21,075 bases of DNA from Patescibacteria group bacterium (GTDB lineage Bacteria > Patescibacteriota > Microgenomatia > Levybacterales > UBA12049). Numbering within the stretch: position 1 is the stretch's first letter; each line of letters begins with the position of its first letter. Below the pieces are notes generated by a model. The model had not been told where the DNA came from. It saw only the letters and a list, made by a program, of their open reading frames with translations, and searched no databases. Shown here in pieces: positions 13,899 through 20,060 of this stretch. Where the stretch lies: NCBI GenBank assembly GCA_023473785.1, contig JAMCYD010000008.1:1-21075 (forward strand), in the 5' to 3' direction. Both the position numbers and the translations under genes were made by a program.

Positions 13899-16796
13899 CT
13901 ATAATACTTTTTTCAAAAACTGTCCCGTATATGATTTCGGATTTCCTGCTATTTCAGCTGGTGTGCCTTCGGCGATTATTCTGCCTCCTTTTTCACCTCC
14001 CTCAGGCCCCAAGTCTATTATATAATCCGCATTTTTGATTACATCCAAGTTATGTTCAATCACAATCACAGTATTACCAAGACTGACTAATTTTTTTAAA
14101 ACATTGAGAAGTTTCTCCAAATCCGCAAAATGAAGACCTGTAGTCGGTTCATCGAGAAGATATAGCGAATTAGAACCTTTTTTTGAAAGTTCTGCTGCCA
14201 GTTTTACTCTCTGTGCTTCCCCTCCTGAGAGGGTTGGAGCAGACTGCCCCAGTTTTATATACGCCAGGCCAACATCATTAACTGTTTCCAGCTTATGAGA
14301 AAGTCCTGGAACATAGGAAAAAAATGATAGTGCTTCCGATGCGCTCATTGCCAGAACTTGCGCTATGTTTTTTTCGTTAAACTGAACGGCAAGTGCATCC
14401 TGATTGTACTGTAACCCATTGCATTCATCGCAGGTTATGTAGATGTCGGCCAAAAATTGCATTTCAATTTTTATCTGTCCTTCCCCAAGGCAAGTTTCGC
14501 ACCTGCCTCCCTTAACATTAAAAGAAAACCTACCTGCCTTGTAGCCTTTAATCTTTGCATCTTTTGTTTTGGCAAATAGCTCCCTTATGTATGTAAAGCA
14601 GCCCGTGTAGGTTGCGGGATTGCTCCTAGGTGTTCTTCCTATCGGCGACTGATCGATAAGATAGACACGTTTAATATTTTCATATCCTTCAATTCTGTCA
14701 AAAGATCCGGGTTTTTCCCTGTGGAATGGATTCTGTTTTTGCATGAGGGCATGATACAAAATATCGTTTATAAGAGTTGATTTTCCGCTTCCTGAAAGTC
14801 CTGTCACAACTATAAATTTATTTAAGGGAAATGTCGCATCAATATTTTTTAAATTGTGTTCATTGGCTCCTAGAATTTTAAGAGCCTTACCGGTTGAAAA
14901 ATTATTGGAAGACGCGCTTATTTTACCCGATACTTCAATAGTTTTCTTGCCGGATAAATATAGTCCGGTTATGGAGTTTGGGTCTTTTTTTATTTGCTCG
15001 ATTGTCCCCTGAGAGATAATATTTCCGCCTCCTTCTCCTGCGCCTGGTCCAAAATCGAAGATAAAGTCTGATTCTTCCATTGTTTCTTTGTCGTGCTCAA
15101 CAACGATGACGGTATTGCCTAAGTCTCTTAATTTTTTAAGAGTTTGTATAAGTTTTTTGTTGTCTTTGGGATGAAGTCCAATTGAGGGTTCATCCAAGAC
15201 ATAGAGAACTCCTGTAAGCCCTGAACCAATCTGCGATGCCAGTCTTATTCTCTGTGCTTCTCCTCCTGAAAGCGTCTGCGTCCCTCTTGATAAAGTCAAG
15301 TAATCAAGTCCAACGTCAAGCAGAAACGAAAGTCTTTGTTTTATTTCTTTTAGAATTATTTTTCCAATTTCTTCTTCCCGTTTCGTAATCTTACTATGAA
15401 TTTCATTGATAAATTCGAAAGCATTCAGAATTGACATGTCTGTTAGCTCTACAATAGATTTTCCGTCAACAGTTACGAAGAGCGCTTCTTTTTTCAGTCT
15501 TGCGCCGCCACAATCTTTGCATGTTTCGTATCTCATAAATCTCTCTATCTGACTTTTTATAAAAGATGACTCGGAGGATTCATACCTTTGTCTAGTTTCT
15601 TGTAAAAGTCCTCTAAAGGGTTCATGAATAAGCGTCAGTCTCCCCCATCTATTTTTTCCTTCAACTTCGTATTCCTTGTCCCCTGTGCCATTTATTAAAA
15701 GCTCTTTTTTTTTCAGCGGTACTTCAGATAACCGTTTTGTCAGCGGGATATCATTTTCTTGGCAAAATTTTATAAAAGTTCTGGCAAACCATGTATCCTG
15801 ATAGGCTATATTTGGGAATGGCATAATCCCGCCCTCATTTATCGAAAGATTGCCATTGAAAACCAGATCTCGGTCAATGGTTAAAAGATTGCCTAATCCG
15901 TTGCAGGTTGGACAAGCTCCGTGCGGAGTGTTGAATGAGAATATTCTAGGTTCAACTTCTGCTATTGAAATACCGCAGACAGGGCAAGCAAGTTTTTCTG
16001 AAAATAATTCGTCCTGCATTTTCTTTGGTTTTTCAGGAATAGAAAACCCGGAGTCTAGGATTTTTGAAACAATTAGTTCTCCTTCTCCAAATTTCAATCC
16101 TTGCTCAACGCCCTGAGCGACTCTTGCTCGGTCTGTGTCTTTAGAGAGAATAAGCTCATCGACTACAAGATCAATTGTATGCTTATTTGTCTTTATAAGA
16201 ACAAATTTTTCCGAAAGAGAGAAAATTTCCTCATCGATTCTTGTTTTTCTATATCCTCTTTTTTTAAGGTCTAAAAAAAGCTGAGTATATTCTCCTTTTC
16301 TGTCTTTGACAATCGGAGCCAGGATTAAAATTTTTAATTTTGCCGAAGCTCCTAAAGATTCTTTCTTGAGAAGTTCAAAAATAGCGTTTGTTATTTGCTC
16401 TTTAGATAAATGAGTTATTTCTCTGCCGCAATTTGGACAATGAGGGTGGCCTATTCGTGCAAAAAGAAGTCTTAGGTAGTCATATATCTCAGTAACGGTT
16501 CCAACAGTTGATCTTGGATTATGTGAAGTTGATTTTTGATCAATTGAAATTGCAGGCGAAAGTCCTTCGATCAGATCAACATCGGGTTTTTTCATCATTC
16601 CCAAGAATTGCCTCGCATAAGAAGATAGGCTTTCTACATACCGTCTTTGTCCCTCTGCGTAAATTGTGTCAAACGCAAGCGAGGACTTTCCTGATCCTGA
16701 CAGGCCTGTAAAAACAACAAGTTTATTTTTGGCAATTTCAACGCTTAGGTTTTTTAAATTATGTTCTCTGGCACCCCTGACTATAATTTTATCCAT
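13899..16796 (-). CDS. uvrA: Excinuclease ABC subunit A (UvrA)
   Basis: UvrA is the DNA damage sensor of nucleotide excision repair, a dimeric ABC ATPase that loads UvrB. I start it at ATG 16794-16796, giving 965 residues, because UvrA proteins begin 'MDKIIVRGAREHNLKN'. An upstream in-frame ATG at 16907 would add 37 unrelated residues across both divergent promoters and overlap the neighbour. Walker A1 is GLSGSGKSS at 31-39. The zinc motifs are CPVC...CPTC in the first half and CETC...CDEC in the second. Both ABC signatures are LSGGEAQR, and a second Walker A GLSGSGKST and both Walker B regions ('LDEPSIGL', 'LDEPTTGL') are present. It heads a minus-strand group with the transglutaminase-like gene and uvrC. 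UvrB is not in the window. Confidence 0.97.
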   Translation of the reverse strand: MDKIIVRGAREHNLKNLSVEIAKNKLVVFTGLSGSGKSSLAFDTIYAEGQRRYVESLSSYARQFLGMMKKPDVDLIEGLSPAISIDQKSTSHNPRSTVGTVTEIYDYLRLLFARIGHPHCPNCGREITHLSKEQITNAIFELLKKESLGASAKLKILILAPIVKDRKGEYTQLFLDLKKRGYRKTRIDEEIFSLSEKFVLIKTNKHTIDLVVDELILSKDTDRARVAQGVEQGLKFGEGELIVSKILDSGFSIPEKPKKMQDELFSEKLACPVCGISIAEVEPRIFSFNTPHGACPTCNGLGNLLTIDRDLVFNGNLSINEGGIMPFPNIAYQDTWFARTFIKFCQENDIPLTKRLSEVPLKKKELLINGTGDKEYEVEGKNRWGRLTLIHEPFRGLLQETRQRYESSESSFIKSQIERFMRYETCKDCGGARLKKEALFVTVDGKSIVELTDMSILNAFEFINEIHSKITKREEEIGKIILKEIKQRLSFLLDVGLDYLTLSRGTQTLSGGEAQRIRLASQIGSGLTGVLYVLDEPSIGLHPKDNKKLIQTLKKLRDLGNTVIVVEHDKETMEESDFIFDFGPGAGEGGGNIISQGTIEQIKKDPNSITGLYLSGKKTIEVSGKISASSNNFSTGKALKILGANEHNLKNIDATFPLNKFIVVTGLSGSGKSTLINDILYHALMQKQNPFHREKPGSFDRIEGYENIKRVYLIDQSPIGRTPRSNPATYTGCFTYIRELFAKTKDAKIKGYKAGRFSFNVKGGRCETCLGEGQIKIEMQFLADIYITCDECNGLQYNQDALAVQFNEKNIAQVLAMSASEALSFFSYVPGLSHKLETVNDVGLAYIKLGQSAPTLSGGEAQRVKLAAELSKKGSNSLYLLDEPTTGLHFADLEKLLNVLKKLVSLGNTVIVIEHNLDVIKNADYIIDLGPEGGEKGGRIIAEGTPAEIAGNPKSYTGQFLKKVL

Positions 16797-16817
16797 ATTA
16801 AAATCTTGCGAACTTTT

Positions 16818-16846
16818 ATTATAATCAAAAAGCGAGCTAAAGACAA
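16818..16846 (-). promoter_or_regulatory. uvrA promoter
   Basis: On the minus strand TTGTCT (16841-16846) is followed after 17 bp by TATAAT (16818-16823). The predicted transcript starts near 16811, giving about 15 nt of leader without a Shine-Dalgarno. The site supports the uvrA start at 16796. Confidence 0.7.
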
Positions 16847-16857
16847 TTGTAAGATTC

Positions 16858-16886
16858 TTGTTATTCTTTGTAAGTTTTGTTAAAAT
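16858..16886 (+). promoter_or_regulatory. Promoter of the HAD-like gene, leaderless type
   Basis: TTGTTA at 16858-16863, a 17-bp spacer and TAAAAT at 16881-16886. The -10 ends 9 nt before the ATG at 16896, so the leader is about 3 nt. It diverges from the uvrA promoter. Confidence 0.65.
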
Positions 16887-16895
16887 ATCGCTCAA

Positions 16896-17528
16896 ATGGC
16901 AGAACATTTAAATCATCAGGCTTCAGTTTTTGACTTAGACGACACTCTTATAGGGCGAGGAAGAACAGAGCGTGTATTTGGACTGGCTAAGGGCAAAGTT
17001 CGTCCGTATCGTCCATCCGGTTTATCAGCAGCTGATATCGCAAAACTACAACTCAACCATAATCGCGTCTCTGAACCTATACGTAGTCTTGAAGAGAGAA
17101 TATCTTTGATATTTCACGCCAGAAGAAGCGTTTATCAGGGCGTGAGAGATGAATTTGAAAGAATAACCGCAAATGGCAGAGATATTTATGGAAATACTGG
17201 GCGATCGCATAAAGGTGAATGGGTCGATATGACAGAAGAAACATTACGTAGGGGAGGAATAACAGCATACCTTAGGAGAGTTTTTTATACGCCCGAAGAT
17301 AGTAGAGCTTCTGTAAGTAAGGCCCATGCAATACAAGAGTTGGCAAGCCGATATGATGGGATTGAATTTTACGACGATGATCCAAGAACAGCGCTTTTCA
17401 TAGCTAGGCTATTTCCCAATGTCAACGTTAATCTTGTTCAGCACGGACTTACTGGAATGCTCGTTTCAAGACAAGAGATGGAGACATTCCCAAACCTCAG
17501 AAGAGTAGCCGTTTTTGGTAAAAGATAG
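16896..17528 (+). CDS. HAD-superfamily hydrolase-like protein, arginine-rich
   Basis: The product has 210 residues. HAD motif I is 'VFDLDDTLIG' (nucleophile Asp13, acid/base Asp15), and a motif IV-like acidic run 'YDDDPRTALFIARLFPNV' lies at about 162-180, followed by 'VNLVQHGLTGMLVSRQEM'. Motifs II and III are not clear, and the middle third is unfamiliar, so the substrate is unknown. It probably acts as a phosphatase or related enzyme in the cytoplasm. The composition is odd for this genome: I count 26 arginines and 6 lysines, while neighbours are lysine-rich. With the convergent gene 7 bases away it forms a pair between uvrA and tRNA-Glu. A good promoter places the transcript start almost at the ATG. 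Confidence 0.7.
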   Translation: MAEHLNHQASVFDLDDTLIGRGRTERVFGLAKGKVRPYRPSGLSAADIAKLQLNHNRVSEPIRSLEERISLIFHARRSVYQGVRDEFERITANGRDIYGNTGRSHKGEWVDMTEETLRRGGITAYLRRVFYTPEDSRASVSKAHAIQELASRYDGIEFYDDDPRTALFIARLFPNVNVNLVQHGLTGMLVSRQEMETFPNLRRVAVFGKR

Positions 17529-17535
17529 GTCGGGC

Positions 17536-18249
17536 TTATATTAGGGCGCTGATTGTGCCTTCTATGTCAGTTATTATAAAACTCACAGATTTTGAATCAG
17601 CATCAATTCTTGGTTTAATATTTAAAGGCTGTACATTAAAATCTCGGGTCTGTAAGGCCTGATTCATATACTCATCGAATCTTCTTTCCGTACGATCTTG
17701 TTTCATAATCCAGTAGGTTTGATCAAATAGTGCGAGTACAGAAGATTTTGGGAAAGGTACTGTTTCTCCATCTTCCCGAACTGAGAGAATATTAACGTCA
17801 GGCTCAGATATACGTGTTTCCATTCTGTCTTCTGCTTCCTTACGTACTCTTGCGGCAATACCCTCAAACGTTTCTCCTTCCACGAAGGGAGATCTTGTAA
17901 ATGGAAACCCGTCACTTGTTTGCCCAACACTTAATACCGGATTTACCGAAAAAATAACTGTCCATGCTTCTCCTCCCAAGGAAACGTGATCAGTGAATGG
18001 ATCTTCTGTTAATGATTTCCGCAGTTGGTTAGTCAGCTCAGCGTATTTCTCAATTTGTTTTCTCGTTAAAGGAGTTCTGTCATATAGTTTGTACACAAGC
18101 GCTCGTTGTCCAACCGGATTAACCAAAAATACATGACTGTCTACGCCAAAGGTCAAGAATTTCGTTCTCGGAAGCCTGGATCTATTGGAAAAATCACTTT
18201 GTATTTGAGCCACGAGGCCTATGGGTATTCCCCGTTCAAGTTTTGTCAT
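17536..18249 (-). CDS. Hypothetical protein, 237 residues, arginine-rich
   Basis: I do not recognise a family with confidence. I start at the ATG 18247-18249 ('MTKLERGIPIGLVAQ'), not 30 bases upstream, because a strong promoter ends 6 nt before this ATG and would lie inside a longer coding region. The product is soluble with no signal or membrane segment. Two segments weakly recall a protein-kinase-like fold: an N-terminal strand pair 'SHVFLVNPVGQRALVYKLYD' (about 38-57) with a lysine where an N-lobe would hold it, and the C-terminal 'FIITDIEGTISALI', resembling the metal-binding TD-E step of kinase-like enzymes. The usual catalytic HxD is not evident, so this is only a hint. Composition is about 19 Arg to 11 Lys. 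It ends 7 bases from the HAD-like gene, stop facing stop. Confidence 0.6.
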   Translation of the reverse strand: MTKLERGIPIGLVAQIQSDFSNRSRLPRTKFLTFGVDSHVFLVNPVGQRALVYKLYDRTPLTRKQIEKYAELTNQLRKSLTEDPFTDHVSLGGEAWTVIFSVNPVLSVGQTSDGFPFTRSPFVEGETFEGIAARVRKEAEDRMETRISEPDVNILSVREDGETVPFPKSSVLALFDQTYWIMKQDRTERRFDEYMNQALQTRDFNVQPLNIKPRIDADSKSVSFIITDIEGTISALI

Positions 18250-18255
18250 CCGAAA

Positions 18256-18284
18256 ATTATACGTGAGAAATAGCCACAAATCAA
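18256..18284 (-). promoter_or_regulatory. Promoter fixing a leaderless start for the 237-residue protein
   Basis: On the minus strand TTGATT (18279-18284), a 17-bp spacer and TATAAT (18256-18261). The ATG at 18249 begins 6 nt after the -10, so transcription should start at or next to the ATG. Confidence 0.7.
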
Positions 18285-18423
18285 CTATGTGGTGTAAGAT
18301 GAAGTTGTATTGGAAATTTCAGCAGAAGAATCTCATTCGTGGCTTACTAAGGTTCGCGTAGTGATTAGGATTGCCCCGATGTTTTTTCGTATCTAGATAT
18401 AGCTAAAATCTATATTGTTTAAG

Positions 18424-18497
18424 TAGCCCCTACGGGATTCGAACCCGTGATTTTCTGGCTGAAAACCAGACGTCCTAGGCCGCTAGACGAAGGGGCC
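18424..18497 (-). tRNA. tRNA-Glu (anticodon TTC)
   Basis: A 74-nt cloverleaf on the minus strand: acceptor GGCCCCT/AGGGGCT (terminal G-T), D-stem GTCT/GGAC, anticodon stem TCTGG/CCAGA around TTTTCAG (anticodon TTC), T-stem ACGGG/CCCGT with TTCGAAT, and discriminator A. CCA is not encoded. A TATAAT on the same strand at 18536-18541 may be its -10. A TGACAA/TTGTCA inverted repeat (18502-18507 and 18523-18528) lies in the leader. Confidence 0.95.
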
Positions 18498-18535
18498 TTT
18501 TTGACAAACCATAACCCATGACTTGTCAGTCCTAT

Positions 18536-18541
18536 ATTATA
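18536..18541 (-). promoter_or_regulatory. Possible -10 box of tRNA-Glu
   Basis: TATAAT on the minus strand, 38 nt before the tRNA. The -35 region, at the end of the MscS-like gene, does not resemble the consensus, so this call is weak. Confidence 0.35.
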
Positions 18542-18564
18542 CCCTATTATTTTCCCAAGGACTA

Positions 18565-19224
18565 CTATTTAAGCTTGCTTCTAATTCCCTCAACGATATC
18601 CTTAGCGCTATTCTGACCACCAAGACCAAATGCAATGCCTCCTGAAATAGCCAGCATTGCTACAAACCCTGTAAATAGTATTCTTATCAGGTCTGATGCG
18701 ACACCAAGCTGATTTAGGGCGGCAAGTATAACAAATACGTTAATTGCCCATCTGCTAATTGATGCAATTGCCCTTGAGGTTTCATTGCTGAGTCCCTTGG
18801 TCGATGCAAGCACTACGTCATGCGCAAGCTTTGCAAATACAAAACCTACCAGTGTAATAATTACGGCAACGAAAACATTCGGCAGGTAAAGCAAAACTTG
18901 GCTGAGTACTGTATCGACTTTTGGTAAACCCCAAACATCAGCTGTTGGCAGCAAGAATACTATAATAACAAACCATCTGGTGATCTCTGCTAGAATACTG
19001 CCCCAAGAAAATTCTTCTTTGCCCTCCGGTACTCCGTATTTTTTAAGAAAAGCTTCTATTTTAAGAGTCTTGAAAATCTCCAAAACTATTTGTTTTAGAA
19101 TAGAAGCAATGATTATGCCTATGAGAAGTACGATAAGCCCGAGAACAAATTTGGGTACGAAGGTGACGATTGCGACAATAGCACTATTTATGGCAATAAC
19201 TAGTGATTGTCCAATATTTGACAC
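18565..19224 (-). CDS. MscS-like membrane protein without the soluble beta domain
   Basis: The product has 219 residues with about five hydrophobic segments (about 8-42, 76-96, 106-130, 150-172 and 178-203). The first segments resemble the 'conserved TM helix' repeat (PF05552), and the end 'LAISGGIAFGLGGQNSAKDIVEGI' matches the pore helix of small-conductance mechanosensitive channels (MscS TM3). The protein then stops with 'RSKLK', so the beta domain and cytoplasmic cage are absent. It may form a minimal channel or serve another membrane role. The start is GTG at 19222-19224, supported by a strong Shine-Dalgarno and a near-consensus promoter. Confidence 0.8.
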   Translation of the reverse strand: MSNIGQSLVIAINSAIVAIVTFVPKFVLGLIVLLIGIIIASILKQIVLEIFKTLKIEAFLKKYGVPEGKEEFSWGSILAEITRWFVIIVFLLPTADVWGLPKVDTVLSQVLLYLPNVFVAVIITLVGFVFAKLAHDVVLASTKGLSNETSRAIASISRWAINVFVILAALNQLGVASDLIRILFTGFVAMLAISGGIAFGLGGQNSAKDIVEGIRSKLK

Positions 19225-19232
19225 TTATTTAT

Positions 19233-19241
19233 CACCTCCTT
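19233..19241 (-). promoter_or_regulatory. Strong Shine-Dalgarno for the GTG start of the MscS-like gene
   Basis: The minus strand reads AAGGAGGTG, with AGGAGG ending 10 nt before the GTG at 19224. It supports the non-ATG start. Confidence 0.8.
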
Positions 19242-19261
19242 TCGCTTGAAGATACACCAAT

Positions 19262-19290
19262 AGTCTATAAGGTAGGACTTTACTTGTCAA
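19262..19290 (-). promoter_or_regulatory. Promoter of the MscS-like gene
   Basis: On the minus strand a perfect TTGACA (19285-19290), a 17-bp spacer and TAGACT (19262-19267). Its -35 lies on top of the -35 of the divergent tRNA-type promoter. Confidence 0.6.
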
Positions 19291-19312
19291 GCAATAAGTG
19301 AGTTGCTATAAT
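19284..19312 (+). promoter_or_regulatory. tRNA-type promoter of the GIY-YIG/tRNA-Lys locus
   Basis: TTGTCA at 19284-19289, a 17-bp spacer and a perfect TATAAT at 19307-19312. The predicted start is near 19319, 4 nt before the tRNA remnant. No comparable promoter is seen directly before the intact tRNA-Lys at 19617. Confidence 0.75.
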
Positions 19313-19322
19313 GTTTTTCGAT

Positions 19323-19372
19323 GGGCCGTTAGCTCAGTCCCGATTAAATCGGGATCAGCGGTAGAGCAGGAG
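19323..19372 (+). pseudogene. tRNA 5'-half remnant with an insertion in the D-loop
   Basis: These 50 bases repeat the first 29 bases of tRNA-Lys(TTT) at 19617 with one mismatch (T for G at acceptor position 7), interrupted by 21 extra bases in the D-loop. The similarity covers the acceptor 5' strand, D-arm and the first bases of the anticodon stem, and ends at GGAG. No anticodon, T-arm or acceptor 3' strand follows, so it cannot fold as a tRNA. Its last bases, AGGAG, lie 5 nt before the GTG of the GIY-YIG gene and act as its Shine-Dalgarno. Confidence 0.8.
19338..19354 (+). repeat. 17-bp perfect hairpin inserted in the tRNA remnant
   Basis: TCCCGATTAAATCGGGA has a 7-bp perfect stem with a TAA loop. 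With the following T and CAG it forms a 21-base insertion in the D-loop, flanked by CAG on both sides (19335-19337 and 19356-19358), as if a 3-bp target was duplicated. I saw no second copy in this window. Confidence 0.75.
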
Positions 19373-19377
19373 TATCA

Positions 19378-19626
19378 GTGTTTTACCTTTATGTATTAAA
19401 AAATGAGAAGACTGGGAGATACTATATAGGTTCTACGAGTAATATTAAGAGGAGATTAAAACAACATAGATCTGGGCTGACGAGAACTACAAGAATACTT
19501 AAAACTGATAAACTGGCTTACAAGGAAGAATTTAAAACATTAATTGAGGCGAGATTAAGAGAAAGAAAACTAAAATCTTATAAGAGTAAAAAATATATTG
19601 AATGGTTAATCAACAGGGGCCGGTAG
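19378..19626 (+). CDS. Small GIY-YIG nuclease embedded in a tRNA-Lys locus
   Basis: The 82-residue product is a single GIY-YIG domain of the UvrC-like/UPF0213 type: 'FYLYVL' at 2-7, 'YYIGST' at 15-20, 'NIKRRLKQH' at 22-30 with a candidate catalytic Arg25 or Arg26, and 'EARLRERKLK' at 57-66 with Glu57 or Glu62 as the metal-binding candidate. The start is GTG, the only start that gives the family's usual N-terminus, with AGGAG 5 nt upstream supplied by the tRNA remnant. The last two codons and the TAG stop lie within the first ten bases of tRNA-Lys: the stop is T8-A9-G10 of the tRNA. Such small proteins are common in CPR genomes and their substrate is mostly unknown; a role as a DNA-cutting mobility function at the tRNA gene is inferred from position only. 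Confidence 0.85.
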   Translation: MFYLYVLKNEKTGRYYIGSTSNIKRRLKQHRSGLTRTTRILKTDKLAYKEEFKTLIEARLRERKLKSYKSKKYIEWLINRGR

Positions 19627-19688
19627 CTCAGCGGTAGAGCAGGAGCCTTTTAAGCTCTTGGTCACAGGTTCGAATCCTGTCCGGCTCA
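19617..19688 (+). tRNA. tRNA-Lys (anticodon TTT)
   Basis: A complete 72-nt cloverleaf: acceptor GGGCCGG/CCGGCTC, D-stem GCTC/GAGC with a 7-nt loop, anticodon stem GGAGC/GCTCT around CTTTTAA (anticodon TTT), variable TGGTC, T-stem ACAGG/CCTGT with TTCGAAT, and discriminator A. CCA is not encoded. It overlaps the GIY-YIG gene by 10 bases at its 5' end, and the next gene's ATG begins 1 nt after its 3' end. Its likely promoter is about 300 bp upstream, before the remnant. Confidence 0.97.
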
Positions 19689-19689
19689 C

Positions 19690-19950
19690 ATGCAAAGAAG
19701 ATTTGTTGCAAGCGGCGTTCTAGTTGGATTAATTTTGGGTATTATAGTTTCTTTATTATTCCCTAATCTTTTGACATTGGGACTAGATTTTAATCGTTCA
19801 TTCAATCAAGCAACTGGATATCCAAGGGATTTCCCTTCAGCAAAAGGGTCAGTTTATAACTCCTTATTATTCGCACCAATCTTATTTGGACTACTTGGGG
19901 GAATACTAGGACTCATCTTATATAAGCTTAAAAGAGTAATTAAAAAGTAA
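19690..19950 (+). CDS. Small two-helix membrane protein starting directly after tRNA-Lys
   Basis: I do not recognise a family. The 86-residue product has a basic N-terminus, helix 1 at about 7-30, an outer loop of about 28 residues with 'FNQATGYPRDFPSAKG', and helix 2 at about 58-79 rich in Gly and Leu, ending in basic residues. The topology is probably both ends inside. The ATG starts one base after the tRNA-Lys discriminator, and no Shine-Dalgarno exists, so its mRNA is probably the piece released by tRNA 3' processing. No in-frame ATG lies further down. No terminator follows. Confidence 0.7.
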   Translation: MQRRFVASGVLVGLILGIIVSLLFPNLLTLGLDFNRSFNQATGYPRDFPSAKGSVYNSLLFAPILFGLLGGILGLILYKLKRVIKK

Positions 19951-20060
19951 AATGCAGCGGATCCCGCCATTCTAAGAGTTCGGTAAAAGATTATAGTAGT
20001 GCCAGTAGTATTAACTTCATAGTACCTACGATATAAAAAGATTGCGGAGACTGTTTGAAA

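Noticed and set aside
16797..16907. A 37-residue N-terminal extension of UvrA
   Set aside because: It would cross both divergent promoters and overlap the HAD-like gene, and UvrA families begin at the internal MDKIIVRG.
18250..18279. A 10-residue extension of the 237-residue protein
   Set aside because: Those codons coincide with the promoter spacer and -10 box; the ATG at 18249 fits a leaderless start.
18400..18420. A hairpin downstream of tRNA-Glu (ATATAG/CTATAT) as a terminator
   Set aside because: The stem is short and AT-rich, and no T-run follows on the transcribed strand.
19323..19688. A group I or other self-splicing intron in tRNA-Lys encoding a homing endonuclease
   Set aside because: The downstream tRNA is complete, not a 3' half, so splicing would not be needed, and I see no intron core motifs; a GIY-YIG cassette with tRNA restoration fits better.
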